From contig JAEWZH010000012.1 in NCBI GenBank assembly GCA_023395395.1, positions 1 through 64,000 of the forward strand: a stretch of DNA of 64,000 bases, written 5' to 3'. The notes under the pieces were generated by a model, which saw nothing but the letters and a program-made list of their open reading frames with translations, ran no database searches and was not told the origin of the DNA. Shown in pieces: positions 50,233-59,868 of this stretch. The stretch is from Bacteroidota bacterium. Lineage in GTDB: Bacteria; Bacteroidota; Bacteroidia; Bacteroidales; Porphyromonadaceae. The first letter of the stretch is position 1; every line of letters begins with the position of its first letter. Position numbers and translations under genes: made by a program.

Positions 50233-52335
50233 ATGAATGATATCCTAAAGCGTGATATTACTTTTCTGAAAGGGGTAGGGGAGCGCAAGGCTGCTGTGCT
50301 TTCCAAAGAATTGGAGGTAAAGACCTGGGGTGATTTGCTCTATAAGTTCCCTTATCGTCATGTGGATCGCACTAGGATTTACAAAATCAACGAACTGCTA
50401 GAGGAGATGCCCTATGTACAACTCCAGGGAGAGATTATTGGCTTTGTGGAGGAGGGCAGCGGTCCGAGGAAAAGGCTAAAGGCTTACTTTAAGGATCAAA
50501 CAGGGGTGATGGAGCTGGTATGGTTTAATAGTATTACCTATATGCTCCGAAATCTTAAGCTCCATACTCCATATGTAATCTTCGGGAAACCTACTCGCTA
50601 CGGAAGCTCTTTTTCGATGGCACATCCTGAGATAGAATTGGCAGGAAGTCCAATGAGTTCGGTCGGGCGACTCTATCCGATGTATTATTCTACTGAACGG
50701 ATGAAGAAGTCAGGGTTATCCTCAAAGGCTCTCAGCGAACTACAAAAGGTTATTTTGGCAGAAGTAAGGGGGCAGATACAGGACACTCTCCCCGAGTATA
50801 TTGTGCAGAATTATCAGATGCTTCCCCTCGGTGTAGCATTGGAAATGATTCACTTCCCTACGGATGCAAGGATGCTACAGAGAGCGCAAGCAAGGCTGAA
50901 AATGGAGGAGTTGTTTTACCTCTCTCTGAGACAACGCTACATCCATAAAAATAGAAAAGAGGAGAGTACTGGATTTGTCTTTCAGCCATCTGGAAAACAT
51001 TTTGATGAATATAGGAAGAGGGGGCTGACATTCCGACTCACGAGGGCTCAGGAGCGTGTGGTTAATGAAATCCGTGCCGATATGGGGAGCGGACATCAGA
51101 TGAATCGCCTGGTGCAAGGTGATGTCGGTAGTGGAAAGACTGTAGTGGCACTTCTCTCTATGTTGGTGGCTATTGACAACGGTTTTCAGGTGACGATGAT
51201 GGCTCCGACGGAGATATTGGCAACCCAGCACTACCAGTCGCTCTCGATGATGTTAGCGAGGCAGAAAGAGATTAGGGTGGCACTTTTGACGGGTTCGATG
51301 AAAGTCAAGGAGAGAAAGCCGGTATTGGAAGCTCTGGAAAGGGGCGAGATAGACATCCTTGTGGGGACACATATCTTGATTCAAGACTACGTAAAATTCC
51401 ACAAGCTAGGTCTTGCAGTGATAGACGAACAGCATCGCTTCGGGGTCTATCAGAGAAGTGTATTGTGGGAGAAGGGTAGAGGATTAAATCCTCACGTACT
51501 TATTATGAGTGCGACGCCTATCCCCCGTACATTGGCGATGACACTATATGGAGATTTAGACGTTTCTATAATCGATGAATTACCTCCTGGGCGTACCCCA
51601 ATCATCACTAGTCATGCCTTCAATCACCAACTAGCGGAGGTACATCAATTTATTTATAGCCAGCTGATGGAAGGACGACAGTGCTATGTCGTCTACCCGC
51701 TTATTGAGGAAAGCGAAAAGAGTGATATGGTCAGTTTGGAGCAAGGGTATGATGAATTTAGACTTGCTTTTCCTGCGCATCGGGTTGGGATGGTACACGG
51801 AAAACTAAAACCAGAGGTAAAGGAGGCAGAAATGCGTAAATTTGCAACCGGGGAGACCCATATTTTAGTAGCGACAACAGTGATAGAAGTGGGTGTTGAT
51901 GTCCCAAATGCGACGGTAATGATTATCACTAGTGCCGATAGATTCGGACTTTCTCAACTCCATCAGCTTAGAGGGAGGGTAGGGCGTGGAGCCCATCAAA
52001 GTTATTGTGTACTGATGAGTGATAATGCTGTTGGAGAAACGGCACTGAGGAGAATCAATATTATGTGCCAGAGTACAGATGGATTTTATCTGGCAGAAGA
52101 GGACCTCAAGATGCGAGGTGCTGGGGATCTCGAGGGGACGCAACAGAGCGGGGAGGGAATCTCTCTGAAGATTGCAAATCTATCTGAGGATGGTCGCTAT
52201 GTGCAATTTTGTAATAACCTGGTGGAGTACATTCTTGGAGAGGATAGTGAGCTACAGCAGCCGAAGAATAGGCTTCTCTATGAGCGCCTGCAAATGATGT
52301 TGGCAAATGATAAGGATTGGGGGTTGATTAGCTAA
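50233..52335 (+). CDS. recG: ATP-dependent DNA helicase RecG
   Basis: 700-aa superfamily 2 helicase that regresses stalled replication forks. An N-terminal wedge/OB region (about 55-160) is followed by Walker A GDVGSGKTVVA (about 294-304), DEQHRFG as motif II, SATPIPRTLAM, and the C-terminal helicase half with QLRGRVGRG (about 577-585) and the TRG region. The mnmG ATG follows its stop with no gap. Confidence 0.96.
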   Translation: MNDILKRDITFLKGVGERKAAVLSKELEVKTWGDLLYKFPYRHVDRTRIYKINELLEEMPYVQLQGEIIGFVEEGSGPRKRLKAYFKDQTGVMELVWFNSITYMLRNLKLHTPYVIFGKPTRYGSSFSMAHPEIELAGSPMSSVGRLYPMYYSTERMKKSGLSSKALSELQKVILAEVRGQIQDTLPEYIVQNYQMLPLGVALEMIHFPTDARMLQRAQARLKMEELFYLSLRQRYIHKNRKEESTGFVFQPSGKHFDEYRKRGLTFRLTRAQERVVNEIRADMGSGHQMNRLVQGDVGSGKTVVALLSMLVAIDNGFQVTMMAPTEILATQHYQSLSMMLARQKEIRVALLTGSMKVKERKPVLEALERGEIDILVGTHILIQDYVKFHKLGLAVIDEQHRFGVYQRSVLWEKGRGLNPHVLIMSATPIPRTLAMTLYGDLDVSIIDELPPGRTPIITSHAFNHQLAEVHQFIYSQLMEGRQCYVVYPLIEESEKSDMVSLEQGYDEFRLAFPAHRVGMVHGKLKPEVKEAEMRKFATGETHILVATTVIEVGVDVPNATVMIITSADRFGLSQLHQLRGRVGRGAHQSYCVLMSDNAVGETALRRINIMCQSTDGFYLAEEDLKMRGAGDLEGTQQSGEGISLKIANLSEDGRYVQFCNNLVEYILGEDSELQQPKNRLLYERLQMMLANDKDWGLIS

Positions 52336-54219
52336 ATGAAAAAGGAATACGATATAATTGTAGTAGGTGCTGGGCATGCTGGTTGTGAAGCTGCACGAGC
52401 AGCTGCATTACTGGGTTCTCAGGTGCTCCTGATTACTATGGATATGGAGCGCATCGCTCAGATGAGTTGCAATCCGGCTATAGGTGGTATTGCAAAGGGG
52501 CAAATTGTGCGTGAAATTGATGCTTTAGGCGGATTTATGGGGATTGCCACGGACGAAAGTACGATTCAATTCCGGATGCTCAATATGAGTAAAGGAGCGG
52601 CGATGTGGAGCCCTCGGGCGCAAACTGATCGGAAGCTCTTTTCTCGTATTTGGCGCCACGAGTTAGAGACTACGCCCAACCTATTGATTTGGCAAGACAG
52701 CGTGAGAAACCTACTTCTTGATGATGGACAGAAAATCATCAGAGGGGTGCGCACCCATCTGGGTGTCGAGTTTTATGCCCCAAAGGTTATTCTTGCCAAT
52801 GGTACGTTCCTAAATGGGTTGATGCACTTTGGACGGATACAGATAGAGGGTGGTAGGATTGCCGAACCCGCAGTACACGGGCTCACGGAGCAGCTCAAGG
52901 AGATTGGCTTCCGAACCGATAGGATGAAGACTGGTACACCTATGCGATTGGATGGTACGACTATCGACTACTCCCTCTGTCAAGAACAAGCAGGCGATGA
53001 TACATCGTATAAGTTCAGCTATCTCCCACGTGTAACCAACAAGCGACTTCCGCAACGCTCATGCTATATCACCTATACCAATGAGGAGGTGCATAGAGTG
53101 CTTAACGAGCATCTCGATGAAGCGCCTCTGTACAATGGACAAATTGTTTCTATCGGTCCGCGTTACTGCCCAAGTATAGAGACTAAAATCAAGACCTTTG
53201 CAGAGCGCAACCAGCACCAACTATTTATCGAACCGGAAGGGGCTGAAACGACCGAAGTCTACCTCAATGGCTTCAGTAGCTCTATGCCCTACGAGGTACA
53301 GCTCGAAGCGATAAAACGTATTCCAGCTCTGGCAAACGCACACGTCCTACGGCCTGGATATGCCATAGAATATGACTTCTTTGATCCTACGCAGCTTTAT
53401 CACACTATGGAAACAAAGCTCATCTTCGGGCTTTATTTCGCCGGGCAAATCAATGGGACAACTGGCTATGAAGAAGCAGCAGGGCAAGGCCTTGTCGCAG
53501 GTATTAATGCGCATCAATCGCTCCACGTGAAACAGTCGTTTGTGCTCAGTCGAGATGAGGCATATATTGGCGTGATGATAGACGACCTCGTGACAAAGGG
53601 TGTTGATGAACCTTATCGAATGTTTACCTCTCGTGCCGAGTATCGTATACTCCTCCGGCAGGATAATGCAGATGAGCGTCTGACTGAAAAGGGATACACC
53701 CTTGGCCTGGTAAACGACGAACGAATAGAGGTCTTGAGGCATAAATTGGAGCTCAAGAATGAGTTGCTGGTTCTTACTGCCAATACATCTATTGCCCCTA
53801 CCGAAGAACTCAATACTTTCTTAGTGTCAAACAATAGCAATCCCCTCAGCTCTTCTGTCAAAATACGAGATCTGATACTCCGTCCCGGGGTCTCATATAA
53901 TTCGCTTAAATCCTTCAGTGAAAAACTTTCTCAATTTTATGCGAATTATGGAACGATTCAAGAAGTGACAGAATCTGCAGAAATCTCTCTGAAATATGCG
54001 GGATATATTGAGCGTGAACGGCAGTCCGCAGAGAAAGCAAAGCGGCTCGAGGATATTAAAATCAGAGGTCGATTTAATTATGCAGAGATTAATAGTATTT
54101 CAATCGAAGCAAGACAGAAGTTGGAGAGGATTGATCCTGAAACTATTGGACAGGCATCTCGCATCCCCGGAATATCCCCATCCGATATAAATGTCCTACT
54201 CGTATTACTAGGGAGATAA
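52336..54219 (+). CDS. mnmG: tRNA uridine-5-carboxymethylaminomethyl modification enzyme MnmG (GidA)
   Basis: 627-aa FAD enzyme which with MnmE modifies U34 of several tRNAs. FAD site VVGAGHAGCEAA (about 9-20), the SCNPAIGGIAKGQIVREIDALGG block, GTFLNG, and the second nucleotide-binding region GQINGTTGYEEAAGQGL (about 373-389) are intact. The C-terminal helical domain ends at the usual length. A parS-like site lies inside (53519-53534) and another directly after the stop. Confidence 0.97.
   Translation: MKKEYDIIVVGAGHAGCEAARAAALLGSQVLLITMDMERIAQMSCNPAIGGIAKGQIVREIDALGGFMGIATDESTIQFRMLNMSKGAAMWSPRAQTDRKLFSRIWRHELETTPNLLIWQDSVRNLLLDDGQKIIRGVRTHLGVEFYAPKVILANGTFLNGLMHFGRIQIEGGRIAEPAVHGLTEQLKEIGFRTDRMKTGTPMRLDGTTIDYSLCQEQAGDDTSYKFSYLPRVTNKRLPQRSCYITYTNEEVHRVLNEHLDEAPLYNGQIVSIGPRYCPSIETKIKTFAERNQHQLFIEPEGAETTEVYLNGFSSSMPYEVQLEAIKRIPALANAHVLRPGYAIEYDFFDPTQLYHTMETKLIFGLYFAGQINGTTGYEEAAGQGLVAGINAHQSLHVKQSFVLSRDEAYIGVMIDDLVTKGVDEPYRMFTSRAEYRILLRQDNADERLTEKGYTLGLVNDERIEVLRHKLELKNELLVLTANTSIAPTEELNTFLVSNNSNPLSSSVKIRDLILRPGVSYNSLKSFSEKLSQFYANYGTIQEVTESAEISLKYAGYIERERQSAEKAKRLEDIKIRGRFNYAEINSISIEARQKLERIDPETIGQASRIPGISPSDINVLLVLLGR
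53519..53534 (+). promoter_or_regulatory. parS-like ParB-binding site in mnmG
   Basis: CGCTCCACGTGAAACA, 14 of 16 matches to parS. Confidence 0.65.
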
Positions 54220-54235
54220 GATTTCACGTGAAACA
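54220..54235 (+). promoter_or_regulatory. parS-like ParB-binding site between mnmG and uvrC
   Basis: GATTTCACGTGAAACA, 14 of 16 matches, including the uninterrupted 12-bp palindrome TTTCACGTGAAA. It fills the 21-bp gap between the two genes. Confidence 0.72.
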
Positions 54236-54240
54236 ATTGT

Positions 54241-56067
54241 ATGGTCATACGTAAAGAGGATATCCAAGAGAGTTTAAGCATTATCCCAGAAAAGCCGGGA
54301 TGCTACACCTATCGTAATTCGGAAGGAGAGGTAATCTACGTGGGGAAAGCTAAGAATCTTAGGAAACGTGTGTCGTCTTATTTCCAAAAGAATCATAGCG
54401 ATCGCAAAGTGAGGGCTTTGATTAGAGCCTTTGATACATTGGAATATATCGTGGTCGATACCGAGCTAGATGCCCTGCTCTTGGAGAATAACTTGATTAA
54501 GCTACATCAGCCACACTACAACATCCTTCTCAAGGAGGGCGACCTATATCCGCATATTTGTGTCAAGAATGAACCGTTCCCACGTGTATTTGTCACCTAT
54601 AAAGTCATCAAAGATGGGAGCCAATATTTCGGCCCATATCCTACAAAGGGGATGGCTTGGACGCTCATTGACCTCTTCAAGAGAATATTCAAATTCCGGA
54701 CTTGCGCACTCAAACTCAATGAAGAGCAAATAGGAGAAGGAAAATTTCGTGCTTGCCTCAAGTATCATATCAATAGATGTAACGCCCCTTGTGAGGGCTA
54801 TCAGAGCGAGGAGTCGTACGATGAAGATATTCAGCAAGCCATTGAGATTCTGCGCGGTAATATAAGTCATGTCAAAGGAATTCTCCAAGAAAAAATGGAG
54901 CAAGCAAGCGAAGAACTTGATTTTGAACAAGCGATGACCATCCAAAATACCCTGAATGAAATCTCTACCTATCAAGCAAAAAGTACGATTATCAGTAACG
55001 TCATTGGGAATGCCCTTGTAGTCAGCTCTGCCAACGACTTAGATGCCTACTATGTTAATTATCTGGAGGTACATAATGGGAATATTATAGCTGGTCGCAC
55101 GCTTGAATTTAAGCGACAAATGATAGATGATGACGACTTGGATAGCGAGTTCCTATCTTCTGCGATTATTGAATTGTTGAAGCAATCCAATTTCAAAGTA
55201 CGAGAATTGATATTAGAGGAAGTGCCCTCGTTTGGTGACTTCTCGCATCTGACGATTACTATCCCCCAGAGAGGAGAAAAGCGCAAAGTCCTTGAACTAA
55301 GCCAGCAAAATGTCCAGCAATACATGAAGGACAAACATCGTCAAGCCGAAAAGATGAACCCGGAGCAACGCAATACTCAGATACTGCGTGAACTGATGTC
55401 GGCTGTCGGTTTACCAAAGCTCCCTTATTACGTGGAGAGCTTCGACAATTCCAATATCCAGGGGAGTGATCCTGTCGCCAGCTGTATCGTATTTAAGGGT
55501 GCCAAACCGAGCAAAAAAGATTATCGACTCTATAAGATTAGAGGCGTCTCGGGTCCTGATGACTATGCCTCGATGCACGAAGTCGTTACCCGAAGGTATA
55601 GTCGACTCATTGAGGAGGATCAGCCCCTTCCGGATCTCATTATTACAGATGGAGGAAAAGGCCAGATGGGTGTAGTCAAGACGGCCTTGGAGGAGATTGG
55701 CGCCGACATTCCAGTGATGGGACTAGCCAAAGACGATAAGCACAATACTAATCAAGTACTCTTTGGAGAGCCCCCTCAAGTCGTCGGTATTATGCAACGT
55801 AGCCAGGTCTTCTATCTCTTGGAGCGAATACAAAATGAAGTGCACCGATTTGCCATTACCTATCACCGCAAGCTCCGTAGCCAGCGACAGACACACTCTG
55901 CTCTGGATGATATTCCCGGGGTAGGACCTGCATACAAACGGAAACTCCTCAAAGCCTTCAAGAGTGTCAAAAATATTCGCACTGCCTCTCTTGATGAGCT
56001 CCAAGAAGCTATAGGGCCATCTAAGGGAGAACGTGTCTATAACCATTTCAAGAACCAAACAGAATGA
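54241..56067 (+). CDS. uvrC: Excinuclease ABC subunit C
   Basis: 608-aa nuclease making both incisions in nucleotide excision repair. N-terminal GIY-YIG domain (PGCYTYRNSEGEVIYVGKAKNLRKR, in part; about 19-43), Cys cluster CALKLNEEQIG...CLKYHINRCNAPC, UVR motif (about 205-240), RNase H-like nuclease with ESFDNSNIQGSDPVAS, and C-terminal helix-hairpin-helix DDIPGVGPAYKRKLLKAF. Its stop overlaps dtd (ATGA). Confidence 0.97.
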   Translation: MVIRKEDIQESLSIIPEKPGCYTYRNSEGEVIYVGKAKNLRKRVSSYFQKNHSDRKVRALIRAFDTLEYIVVDTELDALLLENNLIKLHQPHYNILLKEGDLYPHICVKNEPFPRVFVTYKVIKDGSQYFGPYPTKGMAWTLIDLFKRIFKFRTCALKLNEEQIGEGKFRACLKYHINRCNAPCEGYQSEESYDEDIQQAIEILRGNISHVKGILQEKMEQASEELDFEQAMTIQNTLNEISTYQAKSTIISNVIGNALVVSSANDLDAYYVNYLEVHNGNIIAGRTLEFKRQMIDDDDLDSEFLSSAIIELLKQSNFKVRELILEEVPSFGDFSHLTITIPQRGEKRKVLELSQQNVQQYMKDKHRQAEKMNPEQRNTQILRELMSAVGLPKLPYYVESFDNSNIQGSDPVASCIVFKGAKPSKKDYRLYKIRGVSGPDDYASMHEVVTRRYSRLIEEDQPLPDLIITDGGKGQMGVVKTALEEIGADIPVMGLAKDDKHNTNQVLFGEPPQVVGIMQRSQVFYLLERIQNEVHRFAITYHRKLRSQRQTHSALDDIPGVGPAYKRKLLKAFKSVKNIRTASLDELQEAIGPSKGERVYNHFKNQTE

Positions 56068-56513
56068 AAGTCGTGATTCAGCGGGTGCAACAAGCTTCCG
56101 TAGTCGTTGATGGCCAGATGATTAGCAATATTGGCGCGGGGATGCTGATTTTACATGGGGTAGAAGTCGGAGATACAGAAGAGGATTTACAACATATCCT
56201 CAAGAAGTGTATTCATCTCCGTATCTTCGATGATGCTGATGGGGTGATGAATGAAAGCATCCTCCAGCAAGGAGGGGATGTTCTTTGTGTGTCCCAATTT
56301 ACGCTCCTTGCTGATACGAGGAAGGGCAATCGACCTAGTTACATCAGGGCGGAGCGACCAGAAATATCTCAGCCGATGTATGATAGATTTTGTGAGCTTT
56401 TAAGCGAGAATTTGGGCAAACCGGTACAAAAGGGTATCTTTGGAGCTGATATGAAGGTGGCACTTCTCAACGATGGCCCCGTCACTATTGTTATTGACAG
56501 TAAGAATAGATGA
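56064..56513 (+). CDS. dtd: D-aminoacyl-tRNA deacylase
   Basis: 149 aa; frees tRNAs mischarged with D-amino acids or glycine. The two invariant motifs are present: SQFTLLAD (about 77-84) and NDGPVTIVID (about 135-144, the GPVT box). Overlaps uvrC and the mazG-like gene by 4 bp each. Confidence 0.96.
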   Translation: MKVVIQRVQQASVVVDGQMISNIGAGMLILHGVEVGDTEEDLQHILKKCIHLRIFDDADGVMNESILQQGGDVLCVSQFTLLADTRKGNRPSYIRAERPEISQPMYDRFCELLSENLGKPVQKGIFGADMKVALLNDGPVTIVIDSKNR

Positions 56514-56854
56514 ATAGTCCTACGATAGCAGAGGTACAGTCCATTGTCGATCGATGGATCAATACGTATGGTGTACGCTATTTCGACCCCCTCACCAATA
56601 TGGCGATACTTACGGAAGAGGTAGGGGAAGTGGCTCGAGTGATGGCTCGCCTCTATGGCGAGCAAAGCCCCAAACCGGGGGAAGAGATGAACCGCGAGCG
56701 ATTGGCGGACGAATTGGCAGATATTCTTTGGGTCGTAACCTGCATTGCCAATCAGACGGGCTGCAATCTCTCAGAAGCGTTTCAAAAGAATATCGAGAAG
56801 AAGACTTCGAGAGATAAGGATAGGCATACGGACAACTATAAATTGAATAAATAA
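56510..56854 (+). CDS. MazG-like nucleotide pyrophosphohydrolase
   Basis: 114-aa single-domain all-alpha NTP pyrophosphohydrolase. Metal-binding helices LTEEVGEVARVMARLYGE (about 34-51) and LADELADILWVVTCIANQTG (about 67-86) carry the EExxE and ExxD patterns. Members hydrolyse non-canonical or surplus dNTPs. Overlaps dtd by 4 bp; deoC follows 10 bp later. Confidence 0.9.
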   Translation: MNSPTIAEVQSIVDRWINTYGVRYFDPLTNMAILTEEVGEVARVMARLYGEQSPKPGEEMNRERLADELADILWVVTCIANQTGCNLSEAFQKNIEKKTSRDKDRHTDNYKLNK

Positions 56855-56864
56855 GATAGTTTTT

Positions 56865-57758
56865 ATGAGCAACGAGCACAATCACGATCATGTAGGCAAG
56901 AGCAAATTCCAAGAGGCTTTTGACGCCTTTACACCAGTATTATCATCGGAGCAAATCCAAGCAGAGATTAAAAAGTTGATTGACCATCACTACGATGGTC
57001 TCAATAATAAGCAGACCCTTAAGTTTTTACACAGTGTTATTGATCTTACTTCTTTAGGCGCAGAAGACAATATCGACCAGATATACAACTTCGTCAAGGG
57101 GGTCAATGAACTGGATGACTCCAATCCTGAGATTTCCCCGGTAGCAAGTATTTGTGTATATCCCAATTTCGCCAAAATCGTAAGAGAGGCACTTACAGTA
57201 GAGGATGTCAAGGTTTGCTGTGTCTCCGGCGGCTTCCCTTCATCTCAGACTTTCCCTGAAATTAAGGTTGCAGAGACCTCTCTTGCCCTCGCTGACGGAG
57301 CAGACGAGATAGATATTGTCATGCACCTTGGCAATTTCTTTAGCGGTGATTACAAGGCAGTCACTGATGAGATACAAGAGTTACGGGATGTTACCAAAGG
57401 GCATACCCTCAAGGTTATCCTCGAGACAGGAGCTCTCAAGACCCCCGAAAATATCCAGCGTGCAAGTATCCTAGCACTCTTTAGTGATGCCGACTTTATC
57501 AAGACCTCGACCGGCAAGGGCTATCCCGGAGCTTCTTTGGAGGCCGCATACGTGATGTGTAGTGTCTTGAAGCAGTATCACGAGAAGTTTGGCTTCAAGC
57601 GTGGCTTCAAAGTCTCAGGAGGTGTACGTACCACCGAGGAGGCTCTACAGTACCTCTGCATTGTCAAGGGCATCCTTGGCGAAGAGTGGATGACCAACGA
57701 GCTTTTCCGAGTCGGTGCTAGCTCCCTTGAGGGCGATTTGCTCAAACACCTCAGTTAG
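56865..57758 (+). CDS. deoC: Deoxyribose-phosphate aldolase
   Basis: 297-aa class I aldolase splitting deoxyribose-5-phosphate in nucleoside catabolism. The Schiff-base lysine lies in FIKTSTGKG (about 211) and the second active lysine in KVSGGVRT (about 245). Asp in DEIDIVMHLG matches the third active residue. The N-terminal extension of about 40 residues, with a His-rich start (NEHNHDH), fits the longer DeoC type. Works with the purine nucleoside phosphorylase encoded 1.3 kb away. Confidence 0.95.
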   Translation: MSNEHNHDHVGKSKFQEAFDAFTPVLSSEQIQAEIKKLIDHHYDGLNNKQTLKFLHSVIDLTSLGAEDNIDQIYNFVKGVNELDDSNPEISPVASICVYPNFAKIVREALTVEDVKVCCVSGGFPSSQTFPEIKVAETSLALADGADEIDIVMHLGNFFSGDYKAVTDEIQELRDVTKGHTLKVILETGALKTPENIQRASILALFSDADFIKTSTGKGYPGASLEAAYVMCSVLKQYHEKFGFKRGFKVSGGVRTTEEALQYLCIVKGILGEEWMTNELFRVGASSLEGDLLKHLS

Positions 57759-57775
57759 CGTAGTATACTTATTAG

Positions 57776-58966
57776 GTGAAGCAGATAGCACTCACTTATC
57801 GCTCGTTCCCAAGCAGACAGCAGATAGAGCTGCCCTATAGCAAAAGCATCGTGGCGCGTCGGTTGCTGCTCGCTTATATGCAAAATAAGCCTCTTCCCCC
57901 TCTTCCAGAGGAGGAAGAGGCTTATTCTCTTTGTAATGAAGATATATTGGTTGTTTGGCGTGCTGTCCATCAGCTTAGGCAGAGACCTGAGGGCGAAACC
58001 ATACAAATCGATTGTGGTTCGAGTGCCACTGCCATGCGCTTCCTGATGATTGTCGCTATCTATGAGCGTTGTGCAACCTTTCTAATCGGTTCACCTCAGC
58101 TTATGAAGCGGATTGAGCAGGACGATTGTTCTTTCTTCGCCCTCATGGGTGCAGAGTGCCAGCTACATGATTGTGGCGTAGCTATTACCCCATACCTGCC
58201 AGCAAAGAGGGTTCACCTCACTACGCAGTGGAAGAGTAGCCAGTACTGTAGTGCCATTCTTATTTGCAATAGGGCTTTAGACCATGAGGTCTCCTTTGAA
58301 TTCTCAGACCAATCCCCCTCATACTCCTACCTCAGGCTGACGCAAGAACTTCTAGCCGAGGAGCAATCGAGCACATTGGAGAGAGACTGGAGTGCTGCTA
58401 CCTTTTGGTACCAGCTCACCATGAGCCATCCCGAAGCGCTCGACATAGAGTTCCCGGGGTTACAAACAAATAGTCTCCAGCCCGATGCCCTTATACAGCG
58501 AGATGCCTTACAGATGGGTATTAGTAGCGAGCAAATAGGGGATGCCCTACAAGCAATTGGAAGCACCGGAGAGGAGCGCATAGGTGAAGCGCATATTCAT
58601 ATCGAACAGCACCTCGATAGCTTCCTGCCGCTTGCTCTTACTTACATCCGTAATCGAAAGCCGTTTAGAATCATTGGCACATCCAATCTTAGATACAAAG
58701 AGAGCAATCGCATCGCTTCATTTCTCGAGGCAATGGAGTGGTACAATGTAGGAGGCTTCTCCATCACCGACAATGAGATCAGCTGGGATGGCACTTGGGG
58801 CGACCTCCCCGAAATGGTGATGATCAATCCCCACGGCGACCATCGTGTAGCTATGGCGTTTGCCGTCTTTGCCGTTACATTGCCGAGGATTACGACCGTG
58901 CTCCTAGACCCCGATTGCATCGCCAAAAGTTATCCCCGCTTTCTAGATCAACTTCTCGGCAACTAA
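57776..58966 (+). CDS. aroA: 3-phosphoshikimate 1-carboxyvinyltransferase (EPSP synthase)
   Basis: 396 aa, shorter than the usual 420-450, with a GTG start at 57776. Joins PEP to shikimate-3-phosphate. Signatures: LPYSKSIVARRLL at the N terminus (SKS binds phosphate), DCGSSATAMRFL (about 82-93), LRYKESNRIASF and PHGDHRVAMAFAVFA near the C terminus. The middle is divergent, but all active-site blocks are present. Last gene of the plus-strand run; converges on punA across a strong terminator. Confidence 0.93.
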   Translation: MKQIALTYRSFPSRQQIELPYSKSIVARRLLLAYMQNKPLPPLPEEEEAYSLCNEDILVVWRAVHQLRQRPEGETIQIDCGSSATAMRFLMIVAIYERCATFLIGSPQLMKRIEQDDCSFFALMGAECQLHDCGVAITPYLPAKRVHLTTQWKSSQYCSAILICNRALDHEVSFEFSDQSPSYSYLRLTQELLAEEQSSTLERDWSAATFWYQLTMSHPEALDIEFPGLQTNSLQPDALIQRDALQMGISSEQIGDALQAIGSTGEERIGEAHIHIEQHLDSFLPLALTYIRNRKPFRIIGTSNLRYKESNRIASFLEAMEWYNVGGFSITDNEISWDGTWGDLPEMVMINPHGDHRVAMAFAVFAVTLPRITTVLLDPDCIAKSYPRFLDQLLGN

Positions 58967-58980
58967 CCCTACAATCCCCC

Positions 58981-59033
58981 ATAAAGCAAATCTCTCCTCT
59001 GCGGTTAAGCCACATAGGAGAGATTTGCTTTAT
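58981..59033. terminator. Bidirectional terminator-like palindrome, aroA / punA
   Basis: A perfect 18-bp stem (58981-58998 with 59016-59033) with a 17-nt loop between convergent genes. The arms carry CTCTCCTCT and TTTATAGAG pieces like those of the 22-bp repeat family. Confidence 0.8.
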
Positions 59034-59042
59034 AGAGAAGAT

Positions 59043-59864
59043 TTAGTACAGAGTTTTGATGAGTTCGGTAAAGATAGCACCCATCTTTTCCGAAGCCGCA
59101 TTGGCTGCACGGATGACATCATCCCCGTCATTGACAAAGTCATCGGAGAAGTGATAGCCCTCATTGGTGATGACCGACATGCCGAATACTCTAATATCTG
59201 CATGGCGAGCCACAATCACCTCCGGAGTAGTGCTCATACCTACAGCGGTCGCTCCTATCATCCCGAAGAAGCGATACTCCGCCGGTGTCTCGTAGCTAGG
59301 TCCTGTCCCAGCGAGGTAGACGCCCTTATGCAGTGGAATATCCAGCTTGCGGGCAATCTTCTCTGCCCTTGCCATCAGTTCACGGTCGTAAGGACGAGTC
59401 ATGTCCGAGAAGCGTGGCCCGAACTCCTCCATATTAGGTCCAATCAGTGGATTAGGGAGCAAGTTGATGTGGTCACGGATAATCATAAGATCGCCCACCT
59501 TGTACTGTTCGTTTACCCCTCCTGCGGCATTAGAGACAAAGAGATATTCTATCCCAAGGAGCTTAAATACCCGTACGTGGAAAGTCACCTTATCCATGGG
59601 ATAACCTTCGTAGTAGTGAAAACGCCCTTGCATCGCCACTACAGGGCTGCCCTCAAGGGTTCCTACGATGAGGTTGCCCTTGTGCCCTATTGCAGTGGAC
59701 TTAGGGAAGTTGGGGATGTCGCTGTAGGGAATTACCCTAGCATTTTCAATCTTTTCTGCCAGCCGACCTAGCCCTGAACCTAGCGTGATAGCCACCTTGG
59801 TTGCTGGAGGAATCAGAGGTCTCAGGTAGTCCGCTGCCTCTTTGTAGTGCTTATATTCCATCAT
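59043..59864 (-). CDS. punA: Purine nucleoside phosphorylase (trimeric, PNP-I)
   Basis: About 273 aa; phosphorolysis of inosine and guanosine. TLGSGLGRLAEKI (about 27-39, phosphate loop), MQGRFHYYEGYPM, SNAAGGVN (about 107-114) and the MSTTPEVIVARH segment near the substrate base are typical. Starts at ATG 59864 or 59861; the longer frame to 59894 overlaps the upstream gene. Four bp downstream of the amidohydrolase gene, suggesting an operon of purine salvage. Confidence 0.95.
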   Translation of the reverse strand: MMEYKHYKEAADYLRPLIPPATKVAITLGSGLGRLAEKIENARVIPYSDIPNFPKSTAIGHKGNLIVGTLEGSPVVAMQGRFHYYEGYPMDKVTFHVRVFKLLGIEYLFVSNAAGGVNEQYKVGDLMIIRDHINLLPNPLIGPNMEEFGPRFSDMTRPYDRELMARAEKIARKLDIPLHKGVYLAGTGPSYETPAEYRFFGMIGATAVGMSTTPEVIVARHADIRVFGMSVITNEGYHFSDDFVNDGDDVIRAANAASEKMGAIFTELIKTLY

Positions 59865-59868
59865 AATC

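Noticed and set aside
53028..53040. Further CACGTG sites (53.03, 54.58, 27.78, 14.09 kb) as parS
   Set aside because: They lack the AAAC flank of the ParB consensus.
59025..59771. Plus-strand 248-codon frame opposite punA
   Set aside because: Antisense shadow of a clear purine nucleoside phosphorylase, beginning in the terminator palindrome.
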